Shown here piece after piece: positions 10,358-19,969 of a stretch of 22,884 nucleotides of DNA. The notes beneath the pieces were generated by a model. That model made no database searches, was not told the origin of the DNA, and was given only the letters and a program-made list of their open reading frames with translations. The number at the start of each line of letters is the position of its first letter. Positions within the stretch are counted from its first letter, which is position 1. The DNA is from Welwitschia mirabilis. Taxonomy: Eukaryota; Gnetophyta; Gnetopsida; Welwitschiales. The DNA is taken from contig JBOZIK010000001.1 of the NCBI GenBank assembly GCA_051453625.1, positions 117,221,293 to 117,244,176 on the forward strand, given 5' to 3'. A program made the position numbers and the translations under genes.

Positions 10358-11030
10358 TTTTATGGTGTATAACCAAGATTTTACCATCCATAATATTCTC
10401 CTTGCCCAAGAGCTAGCCCAATACTATAATAGAAAACATGTGAGTCCAAGATGTGCTTTACAGGTGGACCTTAAAAAATCCTATAACTCTATTTCATGGT
10501 ATTTCCTCAAGAATCATTTGATTGGATTAGGCTTTCCTTTTAAAAGCATCACATCACCCCCTCTTTCTATTCAATTATGATGAATGGCAAGCTTGCAGGT
10601 TATTTCCCAAGAAAAAGAGATCTCAAACAAGGAGATGCTTTGTCTTCTTATCTCTTCTTCCTAGTCATGGATTACTTATTAAGAGGTCTTAATAAAATGG
10701 CTAAAAAACCTTACTTCCTCTTCCATCCAAAATGTCATAGATTAAAAATCTCATATCTATGCTTTGAGATGATCTTTTCTTATTTTGCAAAGGGGATAAT
10801 AGACCTATCCATTCTTTGAAGAAAACGTTGATTTACTTCTCAGCTATTTTAGGTCTTAAGGCCAACATATCTAAGAGTCAAGCTTTCTTTGGAGGCATTT
10901 CACAAGGCCAAAAGGATCACTACATCCAAGTTTTGAGCTTCACAGAAGATGCCCTCCCAATCAGATATCTCGGAGTGCCACCTAATTCCAAGAAATTATC
11001 CATTTTAGATAGCCTCCATTAATCTTAAAA
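10358..11030 (+). pseudogene. element C: LINE reverse transcriptase, three frames
   Basis: Target-primed reverse transcriptase of the plant L1 group, in three overlapping open pieces (10362-10580, 10577-10819, 10816-11022). Motifs in order are: NILLAQELAQ, ALQVDLKKSYNSISW (motif A; the family has KAYDSVSW), LIGLGFPF, ITSPPLSIQL, NGKLAGYFPRKRDLKQGDALS, HRLKISYLCF, and in the third piece LGLKANISKSQAFFGG and LPIRYLGVPP. About nine residues seem to be missing between GFPFK and ITSPP. The frame breaks exactly at the catalytic FADD: the bases CTTTGAGATGAT lack one base, and the other frame then reads DDLFLF at 10768-10785. So the two aspartate codons survive, but out of frame with the upstream part. 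Confidence 0.93.
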
Positions 11031-11790
11031 ATAATATAAATAATAAGATCTTGGACTACAAAGTTCCTCTCATACATAGGAAAACTCGTCCTAGTCAAAG
11101 TAGTACTTCAAAGTTTGTTCTTTTTGGTGTCAAGTTTTTCTTCTCCTCAAGAAAGTAATTGCTGAAATTGATTTCCTTTGTAAAAGGTTCCTATGGATAG
11201 GGTCACATACTCACTCTAAGAAGGCCCTTGTATCCTGGCACACCCTAGTAAAACCAAAAATTTTAGAAGGACTTGGCTTGACTAATTTCACCTTGATGAA
11301 CAAACCTCTTAGTTTAACATAACTATGGGATATGACCCTTAAAAAGACAATCTGTGGATCAAATGAATTTACAAATAACTTTAAACATTCAAATATTTGG
11401 CACTACCAAGTAGAGTAGAGTACATCTTGAAATCAAAAAAATATTCAATCTTAGGAGCTAAGTAGGATAATGCATGGAGGTTACAAATTATGGGCTAATT
11501 TGGAAGGCATCTAGAACATCTTTCTCCACTTCTTCCATGTATGCTCAACTATGCAATCAGGCCTCTAGAGCAGAGTGGACTTCCATTATCTATAATAGAT
11601 TTGACTTACCAAAGCACTCCTTTATCTCTTAGCTTGTATGCAATAATAGACTAAACACCAAAGCAAGATTGATTAAATAAGTTTTTTAGGTGAATCCCAC
11701 TTGCAGTTTTTGTGGTAGGGCTGAAGAGACTAGAGATCATCTCTTTTTTGAATGTCCTCCTTCCTAGCCTATTCTCTAGTCCTCTATGAG
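11031..11790 (+). pseudogene. element C: LINE thumb region and zinc-binding (zf-RVT) domain
   Basis: This is the C-terminal half of LINE ORF2. Readable pieces alternate between frames: IRSWTTKFLSYIGKLVLVK (about 11055-11110), KKVIAEIDFLCKRFLWIGSH (split by frame changes, 11150-11210), SKKALVSWHTLVKPK, EGLGLTNFTLMNK (about 11265-11300), LWDMTLKK. Then comes the zf-RVT domain: EWTSIIYNRFDLPKHSFIS, NNRLNTKARLIK, VNPTCSFCGRAEETRDHLFF and ECP (11570-11760). The C-x2-C and H-x4-C ligands of this domain are all kept. Stops at TAG/TAA replace Trp or Gln codons. Confidence 0.9.
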
Positions 11791-13027
11791 TTTAGTTCAT
11801 CTTCAACCCTCATCAACTTCCTGAACAAATATGTTATAGTGGCTCAAGCATAGATTGAAATTTAAAAATACTTAAAACAGCATCACCTTATCCCTGATCA
11901 CTGCTTATATTTATCACATCTGTCAAATTTAGAATAAAAAGATTTTTAGATAGGCTAAATTCAAATTTTATCATAGATACAATGAGATTAAAACTCATCT
12001 AAAGTTTAAACTTTTAGAGATTCAAAGGTTAAGACACCTACAAAAATCAAAGCTGATATCATCTCATGAGAATCTTCCCCTAATTTATATTAACATAATC
12101 TTTTAGGATTCTTGCTATTTAGTATTTCACTCAAATATCCTCATTTTATCTAATGACCTGCAAGCTCCTATGCTCTGAAAATCGTAATTCATTCCTAGTT
12201 CAAGTCTATAATTTGGTGATGTATATGGTTATCAGAGCATTTTCAACATGTAGTCAGGTCACTCTCTTTTTGTTTCCCTTTAAGAGACTTACTAGAATCT
12301 CCTTAAGATTTTATTCTCATCTTCTAAGCTCTTATGATGTTGCTCTTTGCTAAAGAGCTACTTCCCAGCTTACTTCATTTTTGACCCCTCCCTTACTCTG
12401 CAAAGTACCAATCATTTATTCTTGAGCTTCTCTTCCCAACTAGCCTTTAAGTAGGATGTTGTTCCTTTTATTTTTAATAGGAGTAGGAGTCATAATGTTT
12501 TGTTGCTATCCTCTTAGGATTATAAAAGTTTTAAAAGGATGCAAAGAAGAGACAACATGCCCCTGTACTTTGGTCATCAAAAGGTATTTACCCTATCATC
12601 TATGCAGAGATGCACTTTTAAATTAGATAAGCTTTCACTGCATTTATGCAAATTAGGATCTCTGTTAGAGGCTCATAAATGCATTTATGTCAACTAAATA
12701 AAACTCAGCTCCCTGAGGTCATAGATACAAGATTAAAGAAAAATTATTAGGATAGCAAGACACCCTCAAGTCCATTACTTATTTTAAATATTCCTACCTA
12801 CTGGTAGTGCAATGCAGGGACCGCTTATCAATGCAACTAGTTTTCCATCTTACAACTTATTTCCCAAGGCTTAATCTTTGTTTTTAGAATTCTTTCAGCA
12901 CTGATCTCTTAGTTAAATCACTCAGACTATTTCTAGATTAAAGTCCAGGTTTAAGAAATTTTTTTTTAATAGTTTATTCTTCATCATCTTCTCAGTAATG
13001 AAAATGTTTCAAATTCATTAAAAAAAA
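11791..13027 (+). pseudogene. element C: LINE ORF2 end, possible RNase H trace, 3' UTR and A tail
   Basis: After zf-RVT the plus strand gives WLKHRLKFKNT, SLITAYIYHI, AKFKFYHRYNEIKTHLKFK (to about 12030), the usual plant LINE tail that precedes an optional RNase H domain. Near 12800-12840 the pieces WxCNAGTAYQCN and ILQLISQGLIFVF faintly resemble the WxKCNTDGxA and GIFRDSxGxxIG start of that domain; this is tentative. The open frame at 12153-12353 has no similarity and is probably chance. The element ends in an A tract at 13020-13027. Confidence 0.6.
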
Positions 13028-13195
13028 GTTAATAGTATTAATGTAAGTGTGTTGATTGTGTTATGTCTTTAAGGAATTGTTGAGATCCCAAATTTAGTAA
13101 TTTAAGGTAAAGGTAAGGTTCTTTAAACTGTAAAACATGGAAATGTGGGAGTAGTTGAATGATTACTAGCTTAAAATCAATTCTATCTATATTGG
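13028..13195 (-). pseudogene. element B: gag, N-terminal part, resumed beyond the LINE
   Basis: On the minus strand DFKLVIIQLLPHFHVLQFKE and PYLTFKLL (about 13100-13178) match the FEIKxxxIQLLPTFHGLxxENPYLHIKEF start of Athila/Tat gag. QFLKDITQ then INTLTLILLT (about 13030-13085, one frameshift) match FPFSLKDKAKxWLNTLxxxSITT. The next expected block, the ITTW...FLRKFFP region, is found at 10357 on the far side of the LINE. This shows that one gag gene was split by that insertion. A short internal deletion between EF and FPFSLKD is likely. Confidence 0.72.
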
Positions 13196-14343
13196 AAGGT
13201 TGAATATTACATAAAAGTATATCTAGAAATTATGGTTAAAGGTATTATTTTAAATTATGTCTAAGTTGATTAAGATTAAATTTTCTTTTAAAGTTGTGAG
13301 ATTGAAAAGATAATGGATTGTATAGGTTTTTATAAGGTCTCTCACATGGATGTCCTCTAGGAATAGCTTTACTCTCCTAATCTACCTCATGATTTATTTC
13401 AAAATTATAGGGGTTTAATGCAGTCTATCATTTGATGTTCATTGCCATCTCATGTAACATATGAAAATAGTTAATAGAAATCATGTTTCTAAATGTACAT
13501 ATATTGTGTAATATATTAGAAGGTTTAAATATTTAACTCAAAAAAGATGAATGAATTTTGTTATGGAAGGTTAGTGGTGCTAGTGATACTAGATGGTAGT
13601 GTTAGTTGTTTAACATAAAATGGGTTTAAAAAAATATTCTTTTATAGGTCTTAGGATGATAAATAGTTTAAAAGTATAGGTTATTATGAATTACTAATAG
13701 TTAAGGCTATGTGTCAATAACGAGAAAGACTAATGCAAAATGAAAAAATGGACTATGATGCAAGTCAATAAGATGATAACGTAGGAATGAAAATTACATG
13801 TATTAAATCACTTTCTTGAGCTTTTATTGATGACAATATTCTTTGAATTTCTCTCTAAGTACCTACTGAGGAAGTCACTTGAGATAGAGAAGGGAAAAGA
13901 AGTTAGAAAAATGTTAAAAAGAGAGATGGTAAGAAGAAAGAAAAACAATTTTTGTTTTTTAATTTTCTTTTATTTAAACCTATAAATGATCAACCCCTAT
14001 AATAAGATTTGATACACTATTCCTGATAATGTTTGCAAAGAAAGAAAACAAAGAAAAAATAGAGTGAAAAAATAAAAATTAGAATTAAAAAAAAGAAATC
14101 ACTATATTAGGTTTCATCGATCAAGTACCAAGATGATTAACATCAATCCACTAATGAGGAAAAAAGAAAAATAAGCCGATTGATGTACCACTTACATAAT
14201 GGACCATTAATAGAAAGATAAGAAAAGAAATTAGAAAAACTATAGAAAAGAACTAACAAAAATAAAACAAAATGAATATAACTAAAAATGAATATACTAA
14301 TGTAAATTTTGTGCATGCTCCAGTATAGCTATCATATCACTAA
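13196..14343. other. element B 5' untranslated region, no gene
   Basis: About 1.1 kb between the primer binding site and the first recognisable gag codons of element B (minus sense). A purine-rich stretch lies at 13860-13950 and an A-rich stretch at 14038-14100. A short near-repeat, GATCAAGTACCA (about 14120) and GATTGATGTACCA (about 14180), was noted. No frame of interest on either strand. Confidence 0.5.
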
Positions 14344-14360
14344 CCTTAATAACAATGTCA
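14344..14360 (-). promoter_or_regulatory. element B primer binding site for tRNA-Asp, decayed
   Basis: On the minus strand TGACATTGTTATTAAGG begins six bases after the CA end of the 5' LTR. The site complementary to the 3' end of plant tRNA-Asp is TGGCGCCGTTGCCGGGG. Nine of 17 bases are identical, and all eight differences are G-to-A or C-to-T. A tRNA-Asp primer is characteristic of Athila/Tat elements. Confidence 0.8.
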
Positions 14361-14366
14361 AAACGA

Positions 14367-15605
14367 TGTTCATGGTGTGATTTGGCTAGAATTATATCTA
14401 TTATTAATAAATTATAATATGAAATATCACTCTAGGAATAAAAATATTCCATGTCAAAGCCAACTTTTAGCAAATAAACTAGGACTTATATTAGTAGTAT
14501 ATTTCATTATCATTCTTCCGTGGGAATAGATGTGATGAATTAGTAATAAAGCAAGCATAATAAAAGATAAGTAATAGTATTTAAATTGTATAAGAAATCT
14601 TAGAAATGGGACATAACTTTAAGACTTAACATAATAACTTTGAAGTTAGAAAGAGTCCTTTAATTAAGCTCATGTAGGTTCACTCTTTAAGTTCAATAAC
14701 TCATGTCAAGTCTAACATTTAAGCTCAAGCATGGTAGCATAATCGTATCCACTATTTGAATGTTGGTAATGTCTCCAAGCCAATCTAGCTTTCATAGAAA
14801 GAATATTATAAGCATAAAAAGTAGGATTCATTCAAGATTCATTAATTAAATATTCAAGTTATAAAAGTAAAGTAAAAATAAGAGTTACACATGAAATATT
14901 AAAATACTTAATATGCCTTAATTAAATCTAAGCATAATAAGCATGAAACAATCATAATTTGATATCAAAGTAATGAACTAAAGAAATAACATGCAACACT
15001 TTATTCTCCACTGAGTGAAAGCTAAAAATTAATAATAAGAACTTAATGCTAATATAATAAATATCATGCTAGCTTGAGATATAGTCTATCCCTAATGGAA
15101 GTTTTAAAAAGAACTTATTGCTAAAGCTTTAATAATCTCCTTCTATTATTAATAATTACAACCCTTTAATTGAATTGAAGTAGCTATTTAAAGGTTAAAT
15201 TAGGGTTATAAATTAAGGTTTTCAGTGCCTAATGAGATATTCTTTAGCTATGACTCCAAATTGAAGGGTTTCTCCTAAAAAATATTTATTATTTGGCAAC
15301 TGATTTGGGATATTATCTAGATGGATTTCCTACAATAGAAAGGGTTAGAAATGCTAGTCTTGATCTATTTTTCACATAGTAACTATAACTATTATTAAAG
15401 TTAATTGACACAACTCCATCTTCTGCCATAATGCTCCAAATCCTAATAATGTATTACAAAATGATAATGTAAGGTAAATTATTAGTAAACTTGAAATTCT
15501 ATAGTCTTAAGCATATTAGATGCTTATAAATGTTGTAATGATTAATTAAGCATGATAACCTAATCTAGATATCTTAATGTAAATGTTAATTTTTGTGCAT
15601 TATCA
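14367..15605 (-). repeat. element B 5' LTR
   Basis: About 1.24 kb, matching 2029-3291 end to end in the same orientation. On the minus strand it starts TGATAATGCAC at 15605 and ends GAACA at 14367, so both canonical TG and CA ends are present. It is followed by the primer binding site on the inside and by the ATTGG target duplication on the outside. It would have held the promoter of element B; no core promoter motif can be singled out with confidence in such AT-rich sequence. Confidence 0.88.
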
Positions 15606-15610
15606 ATTGG
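15606..15610. repeat. target-site duplication of element B, right copy (ATTGG)
   Basis: Identical to 2024-2028 and directly adjacent to the TG end of the 5' LTR. It confirms the LTR boundaries and that both LTRs belong to one insertion. Confidence 0.8.
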
Positions 15611-15949
15611 TTTTACACACAATGTGTTTAGAATCTAGTAAATAATCTCTTTTATTTGGCTATCTTGATGCCATGTTTAACTAGGTGTGATTTGTGTTCT
15701 TCTTCTTCTTAGAATAATTTTTGACTACATATGATCCTTATTTCTAGAATGATGATAAATTAAATTTATATAATTTGAAAAAATGGGTTAGGACTAAGAT
15801 TTTATGATCATGCTTATTATGAAATTGTGGTTTTCATTCTAGTAGATATTAGATCTCTTAATTTTCCCTCCATCTAATATTTACTATTTATATCCAGTTC
15901 CTACAGATACTTTAAGTTCTAATATACAAATATAATTTTGTAGTTAAGT
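15611..15949 (-). pseudogene. element A: probable gag C-terminal region, unreadable
   Basis: It lies between the recognisable gag domain of element A and the insertion point of element B, where the gag C-terminus and zinc knuckle should be. A basic run (KKKK) near 15690-15700 is visible on the minus strand, but no CCHC finger can be confirmed. Assigned by position only. Confidence 0.35.
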
Positions 15950-16265
15950 GGAAGAGTGTTAATAAAGATGTTATCAAGCTTCCCTAAATCTTACTATGTT
16001 TAAAACTTTACTAATTTTTAGAATTCCTTTCAATGTTCATCTAGACTCTTCCTTCACATTCTTAGAAATTTAAATTGCATTCTTCTATATTTAACAAAGT
16101 AGTTAGGGATATAAGCCTTTTTGAATTCATTTGATAACTTTATCCATTCCATCCAATCATTTCATATCATGCTAAGTCAACTCCATCAAGTTATAGCATT
16201 ACTTAAAAGAAGCATTACCTTGTATCTATCATGTAAGTTACTATTAGTACTTTCAATATAAAATG
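15950..16265 (-). pseudogene. element A: Ty3/gypsy gag capsid domain, decayed
   Basis: A single minus-strand frame of about 100 codons, broken only by stops, reads YIESTNSNLHDRYKVML, LLSNAIT-W-S-L, NDWMEWIKLSNEFKKAYI, PNYFVKYRRMQFKFLRM, RKSLDEH-KEF-KLVK. It follows the retrotransposon gag domain (PF03732 type): KVxLAxxxLxGxAxxWW, W-x2-F-K-x2-Y-x3-YF, x4-F-x-x-L-x-Q-G, S-V-x-E-Y-x-x-F-x-x-L. Each stop replaces an expected Trp, Gln, Glu or Arg position. Same strand and correct order relative to the protease and RT at 310-2023, from which it is separated by element B. Assignment to the same element is inference, supported by the duplicated target site lying between them. Confidence 0.78.
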
Positions 16266-17019
16266 GTTTTTAATATACTATAATCATTCTAGTACCTCTT
16301 AATAAGATTTTGAAGCATTTGAATACATGTAAATTTAAACTTTCTTTACATATTACTGCATATCATGATCTTTTATTATGAGGTATTTTTTTAGGAAATT
16401 ATGAATATGATACTATTATACTCATCAAATAACTTTTTGTACTACTTATTTTTCAAATAATTAAGAGGTGCTATTTTTTAAACTTTTTAGTTTTTGATTT
16501 TGTACTTGGAGAGATTCCTAGACTTGTGACTAAACCTCTTAGATTAATTGTTTTCATGGTCATTTTTTATGTTCTTTAATGATATAATTAAGCTTATCAT
16601 TCATTACATTCTATGAAGCCTCAACACTTATAAAATTGTTTTTAGATCATTATTGAACATTTTTAATCTATTACTTTATAGTATTAATGTAAGATTTCAA
16701 ATGATCCTTAATGATTTGATAATGTATGCCTTTTTGAGAGGTCATTTATCTTTATTATTACTACAAGCTACCTTTTACAGGCTAAACAACTTAGCTATTT
16801 GAATAGTGTTTTTTATTTTTTTTAAAATAAGTATTTTAGATTATTTAACTTCTTCCATATTTAATACATGGTTAATATTATAAATTTACATGTCATATAT
16901 ATTCATATATAAAATAATATGTTATATATATTCATATATAAACTAAATTTAATAAAAAATCTTTAATATTATTAGTAAAATATTTATCTCATTAATATGT
17001 TTACTATTAGTGGATCTCT
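16266..17019. other. AT-rich sequence upstream of element A gag, with a short duplication
   Basis: By position the first part should encode the gag N-terminus or leader of element A (minus strand), but nothing is recognisable. At about 16891-16945 a 29-bp unit occurs twice: the core TATATATTCATATATAAA is repeated 29 bases apart with few differences. Confidence 0.4.
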
Positions 17020-17790
17020 CTTAGATTATAAAATTGATGATATCATTATAATGTTAGTAGTATAACATCCTTTAAATTTTTGATATAGTATTTGGATTTA
17101 TGGACTATATATATTAGCTTTGCATTATTTCACAATCATCTAGATATATCATGCTAGTAATGTGGTGCTTTCTTGAACTACTAATTAATTATATGGTCTT
17201 ATAAAATGCTTATGTTAGTTTGCATTACTATGTAATAATCTAGGGCTACCATGTCAATATTGCAACATACACTTAAAATTTTGTTTGATTATTTGGTAAT
17301 ATAGACTACTTATGTTAGTTTTTCATCACTCTATAATCATCTACGACTACCATATTAGTAGTTTGACATCCCCTTAAAATTTTGGTTGACTATTTAGCAT
17401 CTTATCTTGTCATTATTTTATAATCATTTAGAACTACCATGTCAGTAGTATGATGTCCCCTTATAATTTTAGTAGCTCCTTTATCTTAGTAAACTGTTGA
17501 TGTATATGATATGATATTATATAATTATTAGGATATATCATATTAATAGTGGATATCCCATTATAGTTTTTTTTAATCCTTTAACTTGTAAAATATTGAT
17601 ATCAATACTATGACATTCTAGAATCAGTAAGACCTGCATGTTAGCAATGTAACCTTCTCTTATCTTTCTAGTTTCTCCTTTGACTTCACAAAATATTAAA
17701 GTTAGCACTATGATATTTTAGGATTAGTGGGACTTGACATGTTAGTAGTGTAATGTTCTCTTATCTTTTGGGTTGATCCTTTAGATCAAG
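17020..17790. repeat. degenerate tandem array, about 100-bp unit, eight copies
   Basis: An anchor with the sense ACCATGTTAGTAGTATGA recurs at about 17049, 17148, 17248, 17348, 17436, 17536, 17634 and 17737, i.e. every 98-103 bases except one shortened 88-base unit. Each unit also has a TATAATCATCTAG-like start, a CCCTTATAATTTT-like middle and a later TTGATGTTAGTACTATGA-like end. Copies are heavily diverged. The unit has no open frame. Its relation to the minisatellite further right is unclear. Confidence 0.72.
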
Positions 17791-19610
17791 CTAGATTTCA
17801 TATGGTTCACTTTAACATCACTATTGTTTTCTAAGTTATCTCATAAATTCTTTCAAAGTAAATTAGTCTTTATTTTAGTGTTATATCATTGGAACTTCCA
17901 ATATCATATTAACTAGTACTTAAGATTCTTCATTTTTTTTATAAATAAGGGTACCTAAGTATATCTTATCCACATAACTCACTTTTCACTTAAGTTATTA
18001 GAGATAAGTTCTTTTATTTTCCTCTTTAACTTTTCTACATGTGTAATATTCTAGATTACTAAATTATGAACAGACTTTACATTTTAATAAGGAACATTAG
18101 AAATTGTAGAATAAGGAATTTAATAACACATCACTTCCATAAAAATGAAGTACCTCTTTATTAAAATGATACTATCTTATCTTCTATGCCTTATTCCAAC
18201 CTTGAACTAGTGGACAAAGTTAAAGACATGAACTGTAACCTTAGCCTTTATTCTAGAACCCTTGGGGATTAGATAAGATTATCGTTAGTTACATCCATCC
18301 AATCTGTCCACTTCCACCTAATACCATAAGATTAAGAATAAAGACAAAGGAATATAATGTTACAATTTAAAAGTCACACTCTTTTGTTAAATAGTAGTTT
18401 TTCTTAATTACATTCTTAATTATTTTAAATAATAATCACTTAATTAAAAGTGAATTGGAAATATTACATTTCATCCTCCTTAATTTCTTAGCTTCTCTTT
18501 GAGTATTGATTCATTAGTGGATGGGCCACTTGCACCTGCATCCCCTTGTTATTCATCTTCAATCTTAAGCATTAACTCCTTAATTGATGGGCTACTTTTA
18601 CTTACATCCTCTGGTCAATCATTAATATGTATATTGATTAAGGATATATAAAATAAACATATAATGAATATTCATCACATTTTTTTAAAAAATTAAAAAA
18701 ATAGTATTGCTACATTTTCTTAAGTATGCAATCTTGAACTTTGTTCTTTATTGTAAGGATTTAAAATAATGACATGAATTACTAGATGAAGTTAAAACAT
18801 CTTGGGTGGAAACTCCAACTTATAAGCTAGTTCTTTAATTCTTTTTGTCATTTATAGTAGTAGTTGATCCTTGATATAGATTATTTAATAAAATTTATTT
18901 GATTATAGAATTTCTTATACTAATATTGAGATACTTATTAGTGCCTTTTAGATCTTATTGATTAATTCTTCTATTGTCTTCTCTTAGGAGTGTGGTTTCT
19001 TCTTTCTTTTAATCTTTCTTTGTTTAAAGTATGACCAACTTACTAGAGTTGAGTAGGTTCTTCATACATAGCCTTAAAATATGAGCATTGAATTAAGATC
19101 TAGAATGTCTTTTAACTTCCAAAGGATAAGTGGTATTAAACTCTAGACATGAACATGGGATTTCTATTTAAATAAATAACCTATAAGCCTTCATGAAATC
19201 TGAAAATTTCTTGTATAAAATATAAATCCATTCCTCTCCTTTCCCCTTAAGAATTCCATTCCTCTCCTTTCCCCTTAAGAATTCATCCTTCAAATGAATA
19301 TGGAACTAATTATATTGATTAATGGAATTTAATTCTAATATTTACCTTTTTCGTGTCCTATTAAGGAATCATGCTTGGTAAATAAGATGATATTTAATTT
19401 ATAGAATAATAAATTAGTAAAAATTATAGGAGGAATAACTATTACTTAAGAAATCAATAATAAAAGAACATATAAAAAGATGTAATTTTAAAATTAAAAC
19501 TATTTAGAGCGAAACTTATATTAGAAGTAGTATATATGTGTCTTGTGTACTTTGTGTTTTTTTTTCTTGAGGTTAGTTCTATGTGGGAGGATCAGTACTT
19601 TAATTCTTAA
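17791..19610. other. AT-rich sequence with two short duplications, no gene recognised
   Basis: By position this might hold the pol of element D on the minus strand, but no protease or RT motif was found. A degenerate two-copy direct repeat with a 66-bp offset is seen at about 18505-18640 (TTAGTGGATGGGCCACTT and TTAATTGATGGGCTACTT). A perfect 28-bp duplication at 19228-19283 is listed separately. Confidence 0.45.
19228..19283. repeat. perfect 28-bp tandem duplication
   Basis: The 28 bases 19228-19255 (CCATTCCTCTCC, then TTTCCCCTTAAGAATT) are repeated without any change at 19256-19283. The unit is pyrimidine-rich. In a window where every other repeat is strongly diverged, two identical copies point to a recent event or an assembly error. 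Confidence 0.95.
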
Positions 19611-19614
19611 AAGG

Positions 19615-19656
19615 ATAGTTTTTAGTGACATGTTCTCCTTTATTAAATTTATGATA
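19615..19656 (-). pseudogene. element D: zinc knuckle with all cysteines lost
   Basis: The minus strand reads YHKFNKGEHVTKNYPFK. Its spacing is exactly that of the CCHC nucleic-acid-binding knuckle of gag (C-x2-C-x4-H-x4-C), with Tyr, Phe, His and Tyr at the four ligand positions and Glu at the usual Gly before His. Two losses are Cys-to-Tyr, a single G-to-A change each. It lies about 300 bases downstream (minus sense) of the gag capsid trace of element D, as expected. Confidence 0.6.
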
Positions 19657-19969
19657 GACTATCTTTCCTTGTAATCCATCTTGAGATGTTGATTTCTAGT
19701 AAATGTTAGAGTGCTTTCTTTATAACACTAGTTATCTATCCACTTATTATCTTATGCTTTAAGATAGTACCTCATCTTCCTATAGGCATCTTTGATTGAT
19801 TTTATTTCTAAGGTTTTTATAATGCTTTAAAACTTTAGTGGGAGTATGATAATTAAAATATTAATAAGATACATTTCTTTAAGATTTTTTTGCTACTTCA
19901 TAAGGACCTGGAAGTTTGATCAATGTTCATCCAATGGATGTTTTCTTAAATGTAGGCATTAGAATTTGG

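Larger units (their letters stand above)
10358..13027 (+). mobile_element. element C: 5'-truncated plant L1-type LINE
   Basis: A non-LTR retrotransposon fragment lies in the opposite direction to element B and inside its gag. It begins abruptly within the RT domain at about 10358, so the endonuclease and the first part of RT are missing, as usual for LINE copies that abort reverse transcription. It ends with eight A's (13020-13027). B gag reads up to 10357 on one side and resumes at 13028 on the other. The LINE is visibly richer in G and C and less interrupted than the rest of the window, consistent with being the youngest insertion. Confidence 0.85.
2029..15605 (-). mobile_element. element B: Athila/Tat-like Ty3/gypsy LTR retrotransposon, nearly complete, decayed
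   Basis: This is a full-length LTR element on the minus strand, carrying a LINE inside its gag. It has a 5' LTR (14367-15605), primer binding site (14344-14360), gag N-terminal part (13028-13195), gag C-terminal part and protease (8592-10357), a linker, a weak RT start near 7500-7640, an unidentified reading frame (5584-6485), and a 3' LTR (2029-3291). ATTGG duplications flank it. Without the LINE it is about 10.9 kb, a normal size for the Athila/Tat group. A tRNA-Asp primer, an LLDL-type protease and this gag are all typical of that group. It inserted into the gag-pol of element A. RT, RNase H and integrase are expected in 3.3-7.6 kb but cannot be recognised, so that part is decayed beyond reading or rearranged. 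Confidence 0.85.

Noticed and set aside
12153-12353. Plus-strand open frame of 66 codons after the LINE ORF2 end
   Set aside because: No motif, and the composition is that of the 3' untranslated part of a LINE. It is probably chance.
18314-18326. CCTAATACCA, resembling the reverse complement of a tRNA-Met primer binding site
   Set aside because: Only about eight of nine bases fit, and no LTR end (TG on the plus strand) or gag start is at the right distance. Such a match is expected by chance in this window.
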